Below are positions 58,084 to 64,000 of a stretch of 64,000 nt of DNA, piece after piece (the first letter of the stretch is position 1; every line of letters starts with the position of its first letter). The position numbers and the translations under genes are program-made. Below the pieces are notes generated by a model. The model did no database searches. It saw only the letters and a program-made list of their open reading frames with translations, and was not told where the DNA came from. Source of the DNA: Chloroflexi bacterium TSY (GTDB lineage: Bacteria; Chloroflexota; Anaerolineae; Caldilineales; Caldilineaceae); assembly GCA_019217005.1 (NCBI GenBank), contig JAHBNG010000001.1:124001-188000 (forward strand). Reading direction: 5' to 3'.

Positions 58084-58538
58084 GCCACTCTCGTTTCATT
58101 CTATATCTAATATATTCTATGCCTGACATAATATATTTTATGCTAGACACCTAACATACGCAAACACACACCGCTCCAAATCGCACTTTCTGCCTAAATA
58201 CTTGATTTTCAACGATTTTATGAATGTTACTAAAAAATAAGACGAATTGCATCACTTTTGTGGCCGTCTGCAGGAAATAACCCAGAAATCTCGAGAAATG
58301 CCTTGCTATGTCTCCATTCTGACGTATAAATATGACGGTGACGTATGTGAAAGATTACTAGTATTATGAAGATAACCGTCATCTATTGTATACTGTATTT
58401 TCCTTTTATTCTGCCTAAAGGATGGTTCATGAGTCGCGCCAATACCCAACGTTATGCATCGTAACTTGTGTTCAAATATCAGATAACATTCGTAACCTTA
58501 CGCCTTTTCTTTTTTTCATTCGTATCAGGAGCCACACC
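58084..58538. other. divergent intergenic region between integrase and FtsK genes
   Basis: Contains two near-direct repeats of AATATATT(C/T)TATGC(C/T)(T/A)GACA at 58107-58146 in front of the integrase and a CCGTCAT/ATGACGG pair at 58332 and 58377. These could be recombinase or repressor sites. No gene seen. Confidence 0.35.
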
Positions 58539-59903
58539 ATGAATTCAGCCGCAACGTTCGATTACCAGCTCATGAACACACTTCTGGGTGAGGTCAGTGA
58601 GATCAACGACGTCTTACACCATCACAGAGTAAATGCCGGTGTGATGTTCAATGATGTGCATATCACCTCCACCTACATTCGCTACCGCATCACCCTCAAT
58701 AAAGGCGTGCGTGTATCGAGAGTGACCAAACTAAAAAATGAACTAATTGACAGGCTCTCCCGATCGCGCGGACAGACGACCGACATTCGGATTAATGAAG
58801 CGCCGTTGGTGCTGGAAGTCCCCCACCCTTTTCCCTCCATCATCAAATATATCGATAGCCATCTCATTGCGCCGAAGTATTCGATGGTCATCGGCCAGAG
58901 TGACGAGAATCTGCGCACGGAAGATGTCACCATTGACCTCAACAAAAAACCGCATACGCTGATTGCGGCGGAAACCGGTGGCGGGAAGTCGGTGTTGATG
59001 ACTGGGGCGATTTTGTCCCTGGCCGAAAATAACCACCCGGATGATTTGGTCATTCATTTGATAGATTTCAAGAACGACAATCTGCTCCCCTTGAAAAGCC
59101 TGCCCCATGTGGATGGCCATGCCTATGAAGCGGAAGCAGCTACTAGGATGCTGACGAAGCTCCAGGCCATCATGGAACTGCGGATTTCCGGAGAGGATAC
59201 CTCGAAGACAAAGCATCTCTTATGTGTGGATGAGATCTTGGAAGCCGTTAAACATTACCCGCAGATAAAAGCGATTATCGAGCGCTTCACCGCGCTGGGG
59301 CGTTCCAATGGGATGCATGTGTTTGCGGCTACTCAGCACCCGCTGGCCAGTGAGATAGGCTCCATTATCAAGGCGAACTTCACGACCCGGATTGTGGGGA
59401 AAGTCACCAGCAGCGAAGCCTCAAAATTGGCGGCAGGGATTTCCAAGGTGGGTGCTGAGTCGCTTCCTGGCGCCGGTTCATTTATCCTCGTCGATGGCGG
59501 GAAACGCACCCGGGTTCAGTCCTATTTCGTCGAAGGGGACGAGACAGAGGCAGTTGTGGCATCCATCATTCAGAGATACGGTTCGAAAGAAGATTTTGGT
59601 GAGGACAGGCTTTCCAGCGAGCTGGATAAGTATCTGGCTTTACGGCAACAACATGGACGCACCATCGGGCATTATGCGACCGATGTCGTCGAGTATGCCA
59701 CCATGCCGACTGTCCAGGAATTGTTTGTGGCCTATTACGACAGGGATTTGGGTGAGATGCGCAGGGGATACCAGGACCGCATGACCAAGGCCATCTTTGG
59801 GGAAAAAGCCTACAAAGGCGGTTGGATGCGGAAGAAAGTGTTGGATGTGGTCGATCTGTTGCGCGCGAACCTCCACTTGGTTGAAGAGTATTATGAGGAT
59901 TGA
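58539..59903 (+). CDS. FtsK/SpoIIIE-type DNA translocase
   Basis: 454 residues from ATG 58539 (MNSAATFDYQLMNTLLGEVS) with AGGAG 9 nt upstream. An alpha/beta N-terminal part is followed by Walker A AAETGGGKSV (about residue 150), VIHLIDFKNDNLLPL, Walker B HLLCVDEILE and the arginine-finger region LGRSNGMHVFAATQHPLASE. No membrane segment and no gamma domain. It resembles cytosolic FtsK/TraB-like motors that move double-stranded DNA during conjugation of integrative elements. Its last 28 codons are duplicated at 62861-62947. Confidence 0.88.
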   Translation: MNSAATFDYQLMNTLLGEVSEINDVLHHHRVNAGVMFNDVHITSTYIRYRITLNKGVRVSRVTKLKNELIDRLSRSRGQTTDIRINEAPLVLEVPHPFPSIIKYIDSHLIAPKYSMVIGQSDENLRTEDVTIDLNKKPHTLIAAETGGGKSVLMTGAILSLAENNHPDDLVIHLIDFKNDNLLPLKSLPHVDGHAYEAEAATRMLTKLQAIMELRISGEDTSKTKHLLCVDEILEAVKHYPQIKAIIERFTALGRSNGMHVFAATQHPLASEIGSIIKANFTTRIVGKVTSSEASKLAAGISKVGAESLPGAGSFILVDGGKRTRVQSYFVEGDETEAVVASIIQRYGSKEDFGEDRLSSELDKYLALRQQHGRTIGHYATDVVEYATMPTVQELFVAYYDRDLGEMRRGYQDRMTKAIFGEKAYKGGWMRKKVLDVVDLLRANLHLVEEYYED

Positions 59904-60101
59904 ACTAGGTGAATGAGTCGGTGAAGAGGAGTATTTGAGTGTCACTGCTGTCCGCCAACCGATAGACGCAAAAATCCAAATCTGAAGTTAAGACAGCAGA
60001 TGTTTCCGGAATACGGATGCCGTGTTTGTTCCAAACGTAAATCATCTGCTATTCTGTGTGTATCGAATGTCAAGGCATGTAATTTGTATGAGGATAGCCA
60101 C

Positions 60102-60701
60102 ATGATTGCAACCAGAGAGCATGAACTGACGACTGAAGTTGTTCAGGAAGTCGCAAATAAATATATATCGGACGTTTTCGGGGACAGTTACTTCATAGAA
60201 AAAGGGAACAAACGAGATCACGGCTGGAATTTCACTGTCCAAGTTCAGAGGGATGACATATCATTTAGCCCGATGGTAGGATGGTTGACAATTTCTAATG
60301 ACGGTCAGGTAGAAAACCTTTCCGAAGACCGGATACGGGATATGAAAGAGTCTGCGGAAGTGTATGCAGCCAAAGAGCGGGGAGATACTTTTGCCAGAGA
60401 TCAGAATGGGTATGTCCTCAGATACCATGCCAGGATCAAGGCAAATACATGGACGACAAATTACATTGATCACAAGCTCGGCGCTAGGGGTGGCATCTTT
60501 ATCCCTGTAGAAACCCCTCTGTGGCGCTTTATGATCAAAGACTCATTAGTTGGAGCAGTCGATCATCCCTTGGATTTCATTGATGTGAATGCAGTCACAG
60601 GCGAAGTAATTCCATTAACTGAACACCAGATAGCAAAGATTGTAGGAGAACTGTGTGCTACTCGAAGGCTTCAAAAACAGACTGCAACAGCATGGCTATG
60701 A
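60102..60701 (+). CDS. PepSY-like partner protein, copy 2
   Basis: 199 residues from ATG 60102 (MIATREHELTTEVVQEVANK) with GAGGA 8 nt upstream; a frame open from 60000 is less likely used. It has mixed alpha/beta character, and the C-terminal TPLWRFMIKDSLVGAVDHPLDF then IDVNAVTGEVIPLTEHQI mirrors copy 1 (WRLPV...VDVDASTGEPL). The stop lies 47 bp inside the following C39-like gene. The proposed role is inhibitor, chaperone or substrate of that protein; this is inference. Confidence 0.6.
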   Translation: MIATREHELTTEVVQEVANKYISDVFGDSYFIEKGNKRDHGWNFTVQVQRDDISFSPMVGWLTISNDGQVENLSEDRIRDMKESAEVYAAKERGDTFARDQNGYVLRYHARIKANTWTTNYIDHKLGARGGIFIPVETPLWRFMIKDSLVGAVDHPLDFIDVNAVTGEVIPLTEHQIAKIVGELCATRRLQKQTATAWL

Positions 60702-61116
60702 CTGTTTGGTTATGTGTTGCAAGCTAATACTGGATAGCCTTGGCATAGAAAGAAGCGAAAAGTGGTTATGGAATCAACTCGTAGCTTCCTCTGGAGACGT
60801 TTGTGTCTTCACCAATGTGACTAAGTTATCTGATGCTCTTGGCATAGTAGTTGATTTGGAAATCAATGGAGCGATTGAAGATTTTGCTCAGTATATAGAG
60901 TTAGGTTTACCAGTGATAGTCGCTGTTGACGGAGACATTTCAACGGACTGGCCTTACTACCAGAATCATGCGGTAGTCGTCATCGGTTTTGATGATGATT
61001 ATGTCTACGTGAACGATCCAGCGCAACCAGAAACAGGACTACGGATTGAGAACATCAACTTTTTGCACGCTTGGCAACCAAGAGATTACCAGTATGCAGT
61101 CCTCCGTTTGGTTTGA
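60655..61116 (+). CDS. C39-like papain-fold protein, copy 2 (intact)
   Basis: 153 residues from GTG 60655 with AGGAG 8 nt upstream. The Cys box GYDCLVMCCKLILDSLG, His in YYQNHAVVVIGFDDD and Asp/Asn in VYVNDPAQPETGL are spaced as in C39-like double-glycine or bacteriocin-type peptidase folds. No transporter domain is attached. It overlaps the PepSY-like gene by 47 bp, so translation is likely coupled. Substrate unknown; it could be a leader peptidase or an effector. The stretch 61117-61582 after it has ACTACC(G/C)(T/G)GGTGGT-like inverted repeats and no gene. Confidence 0.7.
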   Translation: MLLEGFKNRLQQHGYDCLVMCCKLILDSLGIERSEKWLWNQLVASSGDVCVFTNVTKLSDALGIVVDLEINGAIEDFAQYIELGLPVIVAVDGDISTDWPYYQNHAVVVIGFDDDYVYVNDPAQPETGLRIENINFLHAWQPRDYQYAVLRLV

Positions 61117-61582
61117 GGCCTACTGGAAACCATAAGCATTGCTCAGCTAATATCTCCTCGCCGTAAACCCTCTTCCGCCGACTAAAGTGACAAATAACGT
61201 GATTCTGCGTGTTACTACCGTGGTGGTGTCATGGATGGATATCTCTGTGAGACTACCCGTGGTAGTCGACTTTGCATGAGGACTAGTTTTGAGGCAATAC
61301 AAAAAGAGGCCAAGTCCTTGATGGACCATGATATTTATCGATAGAATTGAGAAATTTAACCGTTGCTCTCAGAGAGAAATTTTCGAAACCGTATGTTTTG
61401 GGGCGAATGTGCCCGCTGTTGCGATGTAGGAGACCAATCAAAAACGGGGGCAGTTTCTAATCGCAAGTCGAGAGCCAACACCCACACATTGGCTACTCTT
61501 GAATTGATGAAGATTGAAGGGAATAACTAGCTCTCTTGCTTACGTTTGCCCCTGGTTTCGATTGGTCTCCCTTTTGCATCTT

Positions 61583-61860
61583 GGACCAGCGGGGGCATCC
61601 GAACAAGAAGTTACGGTTTGAAAAGAAAATGGTAACGGAAACAGCCATTTAATTAACCTATCAGCCTAAATTTACACGGTAGCCGTGTAGTAATTACCCC
61701 TTGAACCCCTCTGGAAGACACTACATATAGTGGTTTGACACAAATTGAATCATGTCAACCCTTTAATTAGAGATGATTTAGGGTGTTTTTGTACAGAAAG
61801 TTACGGTTTAGAGTCTTCTTTTACCCTTCAAACCGTAACTTTCTGCGCAAATGCCCCCGC
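61583..61860. repeat. 278-bp inverted-repeat-bounded element upstream of the intron
   Basis: Starts AGCGGGGGCAT...AGAAGTTACGGTTTGAA and ends with the near-exact inverse (TTCAAACCGTAACTTTCTGCG...ATGCCCCCGCT). An inner copy AGAAAGTTACGGTTT (61795-61809) makes a second, tight hairpin with 61837-61852. No gene and no clear target duplication. The group II intron starts directly after it. Confidence 0.55.
61718..61733. promoter_or_regulatory. NrdR-box-like palindrome
   Basis: ACACTACATATAGTGG approximates the NrdR box ACACWATATATWGTGT. A related palindrome CCACTACATCTAGTGG is at 51788-51803. No ribonucleotide reductase gene is in the window, so the resemblance may be accidental. Confidence 0.3.
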
Positions 61861-61861
61861 T

Positions 61862-62622
61862 GTTGCGCCGTAGATAAGTGTTACAAAAGGATACCTCATA
61901 GGAGGTGAACATTAGAGAAACATGTTCTAAAGCATCCACCTTACTTAGACCTGGAAACAGGCTGGGGACAATAGCATGGTGGAAAAGACCCAAGTTTGGT
62001 AGTCCACAACCAACGACTGAGGGTCAAGCTAAGTTGGATATGGCAAGAGCTAAACTGCCCGAAGACTAGTTCTGAGCGGTGCCTGGCATCACACCAGGGA
62101 AAGTGGGTTGTAACCCTGGCCATTCCTCTCGTTCGGTCAGATGAGCGGGACTGGACGAATCTCTGAGCAATGGGCGATGAGTAACGAACTCATTCAACGG
62201 AACGAACGGTCTGCCTAAGTCCAACGATGACCTTTTGTAGCGAACTACGGGATTGACCTCACCAGCCCGACAGGCAACCGTGCAAGTTTGTCGGAGTGAG
62301 AGCCTGAAATGGCTGCTCTGAAAATGGCGGTTAACGGAGCACTCGTACTACTCAACGTACCTCCTGTAATGGGTGGCGCACGGGGAAGGAGTGCAGCCAA
62401 CCTTGGTATCCATACTGAAGGGTGTTCTGTAATAGAACATGAGCCCGTGATGAGATGGATATCGCTCGAACAGCAACGAGTCATAAGGTTCCTCTCTTCG
62501 AGGTCCACACAGACACGGCTGCGTGGAGGTGGAAAGCCACGTGAGACTGAAAAGCTCATGCGTGGTTTGGGGGACGACCGTTGGAAAAGTGCTCAGTTCT
62601 GAGTAACTCGCTGGCGGTCGAT
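61862..62622 (+). ncRNA. ORF-less group II intron (ribozyme)
   Basis: The 5' end GTTGCGCCGTAGATAAGTGT resembles the conserved GTGCGCC-AGATA(A/G)G...GTGTT start of group II introns. Domain V is recognisable at 62534-62568: AAGCCACG / CGTGGTTT lower stem with the AGC triad, a 2-nt bulge and a GAAA tetraloop. It is one base longer than the usual 34. Domain VI (62573-62620) and a 3' AT follow. EBS1 AGCGGG (62145-62150) complements IBS1 CCCGCT (61856-61861), which lies exactly at the proposed 5' junction. There is no reverse transcriptase gene, so mobility would need a protein supplied in trans. Confidence 0.75.
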
Positions 62623-62860
62623 CCTACATCCATCTTGCTTAATTAATCCTGGTATAGGACTCGACTATCTATACCAGAGTTATTTAATTAATCTGCAATA
62701 GGGAGGGGGCGTATAAGGGCTTGCAAGGATAGGTTTTTCGGAAACAGGCTCGAAAGGGGTCGAAATTAGCCCCAAAAGGGATGTTTTTGATCCCAAAATA
62801 GCCGATTTTGACCCCGAAATCGGGTCTGCTGGAAAAAACCTATCCCTCAAAGGCGTATAA

Positions 62861-62947
62861 GGGGGGTGGATGCGCAAAAAAGTCTTGGACGTGGTCGATC
62901 TGCTGCGTGAGAATCCGCACCTGGTTGAAGATCTGTATGAGGATTGA
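62861..62947 (+). pseudogene. duplicated 3' end of the FtsK-like gene
   Basis: Encodes GGWMRKKVLDVVDLLRENPH then LVEDLYED-stop, matching the last 28 residues of the FtsK-like protein with four substitutions. The upstream sequence is unrelated or frame-broken (GGCGTATAAGGG occurs at 62713 and 62852). It marks an old duplication or an integration boundary. The rest of 62948-63172 shows no gene. Confidence 0.75.
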
Positions 62948-63172
62948 TCTTTGAGGATTAATCTGCCTATGTTTTTTGTAGGAAAATCTAAAAGTTGGGT
63001 CAGCGGGGCATTTGAACGATTACGCTGAATTGGACAAACGTTCTGAAATCTAGTCAGACACGCTCTCTGAAAACTCTGAGGTAGTAGTCTCACAGAGCCG
63101 CTAGATACGGAGTCGAATAACTCATACCAGAGAGAAACCAACTCAGTGTAAGTCATCAAAAACAGACGGGCA

Positions 63173-64000
63173 TCAGTTAATATGTGAAGTTGAGAGAAAC
63201 GGCAAGAATAGCTCATTACAAGGCTCGACTCTAACTGTAATACTATTCGCTGGAACTCCAATAGGTTCTAAATTGCCGGCACTATCCATTGCCTGCAGAG
63301 AAAACTTGTGGGTGCATATTTCTGAAAGGAGTATATTCTCACTATTATCCTTAATAAATCGACTACTCTGACCAATATCTGAATTTTCCTCAACATACTG
63401 CACGGATTGCTTTACTGTCCAGTTTTCAGTAGGGAGCTTCTGCCATAATGTAGCACTTATAATAGCAGATTGAGTATCTGTTAACTGCCATGAGATCTGA
63501 ATATTATCGCCAATATTTGGTACTCCGGTATAGGTGATAAAAGTTTCTGGGGGAGAAATGTCTGGCTGCAGCAAACCGTCAATCGGGCCGTCCGTTACAC
63601 CTATAGATGGTGTAGCAAGCTCATAGTAACGGTCAATTAAATCCCCCCATTTTGTCCTTTCAACAAACTTCAATTGATTCTTGGTATACATCTCGCGTAA
63701 TTGCAGGTTACGAGTAAGTACCGTTTCAGATGTGATTTGAGATGTTGTTGTGATTATTATTGGTAATTCTAGCTCTTCTCCTATGGGTAAAAATATCGAA
63801 AGACCATGAACATTGGTTAGATTCCATACCTGAGTAATTGGAAGTGACCAAGGGCTTCCACTTCGATGTCGTTCAGCTACAATCGCGGTATCTAATGTTG
63901 TAACTAATTTTGAAGCAGCCGTTCTGATATCATCGTCATTGATGTTTTGTATCGACTGCAATGCGAAATCGTATAAATCAACAAATCCATCCGTATCTGA
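63173..64000 (-). CDS. clostripain-family (C11) peptidase, C-terminal part
   Basis: The frame is open to the right edge, so only the last 275 residues are seen. TDGFVDLYDFALQSIQNIND, AASKLVTTLDTAIVAERHRS and NVHGLSIFLP match the end of the C11 catalytic domain in exported bacterial clostripain-like proteins. An Ig- or FN3-like domain (about the last 120 residues) follows, ending in NELFLPFLSTSHIN. Catalytic His/Cys would lie beyond the window. Probably secreted. Confidence 0.7.
   Translation of the reverse strand, partial: SDTDGFVDLYDFALQSIQNINDDDIRTAASKLVTTLDTAIVAERHRSGSPWSLPITQVWNLTNVHGLSIFLPIGEELELPIIITTTSQITSETVLTRNLQLREMYTKNQLKFVERTKWGDLIDRYYELATPSIGVTDGPIDGLLQPDISPPETFITYTGVPNIGDNIQISWQLTDTQSAIISATLWQKLPTENWTVKQSVQYVEENSDIGQSSRFIKDNSENILLSEICTHKFSLQAMDSAGNLEPIGVPANSITVRVEPCNELFLPFLSTSHIN

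Noticed and set aside
58743..59216. Minus-strand ORF opposite the FtsK-like gene
   Set aside because: Shadow of a gene with clear Walker motifs on the plus strand.
61117..64000. tRNA or rRNA genes
   Set aside because: I looked for cloverleaf ends with GGTTCGA-type T loops and for rRNA cores here and elsewhere in the window and saw none. The structured RNA at 61.9-62.6 kb fits a group II intron instead.

Overview
The window reads as accessory DNA, most likely a large plasmid or a chromosomal island of plasmid origin, from a filamentous or multicellular-type bacterium. Chloroflexota is my best guess. The guess rests on the mix of many STAND/NACHT ATPases with HEAT, LRR, TPR, pentapeptide and WD40 sensors, an RPA-type initiator carrying a DnaA-N-like tail, and a clostripain-type peptidase ending in an FLPF-type tail. 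There are no ribosomal, tRNA or core metabolic genes. Plasmid functions are abundant: an iteron origin with RepA (29.7-31.1 kb), a second replication-type protein with in-gene repeats (46.1-47.2 kb), ParA/ParB (47.3-49.5 kb), SSB, a Sak4-like ATPase, an FtsK-type translocase and three tyrosine recombinases.

Layout. 1-0.8 kb: partial winged-helix gene running off the left edge. 1.4-5.0 kb: NACHT-HEAT ATPase with an N-terminal frameshift. 5.7-10.1 kb: NACHT-LRR ATPase whose last codons are hit by an IS. 10.7-13.5 kb: a tyrosine recombinase gene broken by an ISAzo13-type IS and by a MITE. 13.9-15.9 kb: zinc-ribbon/NB-ARC/TPR protein. 16.3-17.6 kb: membrane-anchored protein split by a 90-bp MITE. 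18.3-22.6 kb: DNA-metabolism block (Sak4-like ATPase, SWIM protein, SSB). 24.1-28.5 kb: HTH-STAND ATPase and a pentapeptide-repeat protein, joined by a second IS4-type IS. 28.6-31.1 kb: membrane-protein pair, iteron origin, repA. 31.2-37.7 kb: nSTAND1-WD40 protein interrupted by a third IS4-type copy. 38.1-42.4 kb: small membrane and plasmid proteins, including a duplicate of the 28.6-kb block. 43.0-43.6 kb: a striking tract almost without T on the plus strand. 44.7-49.5 kb: two paralogous HTH regulators, replication protein, ParA/ParB. 50.0-51.5 kb: frameshifted recombinase and HNH protein. 52.2-54.1 kb: wHTH-STAND protein broken by a MITE. 54.2-56.1 kb: GST-like gene and a decayed ISNCY-type IS. 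56.1-61.1 kb: two copies of an undescribed gene pair (PepSY-like protein overlapping a C39-like papain-fold protein), with a recombinase/FtsK module between them. 61.6-62.6 kb: ORF-less group II intron. 63.2-64 kb: C-terminus of a clostripain-family peptidase.

How it fits together. The left 38 kb is a collection of NLR-like ATPases whose sensor repeats are nearly identical internally, a plausible antiphage or self/non-self recognition arsenal. The right half supplies replication, partition and mobility. The whole region has been invaded repeatedly: at least four MITE families and three IS families are present. For five interrupted genes, removing the element plus one target-site copy restores the reading frame exactly, so these are fairly recent insertions into formerly intact genes. 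Reading frames, motifs, target-site duplications and palindromes are seen directly in the sequence. Family names are from recall of motifs, and the functional roles are inference.
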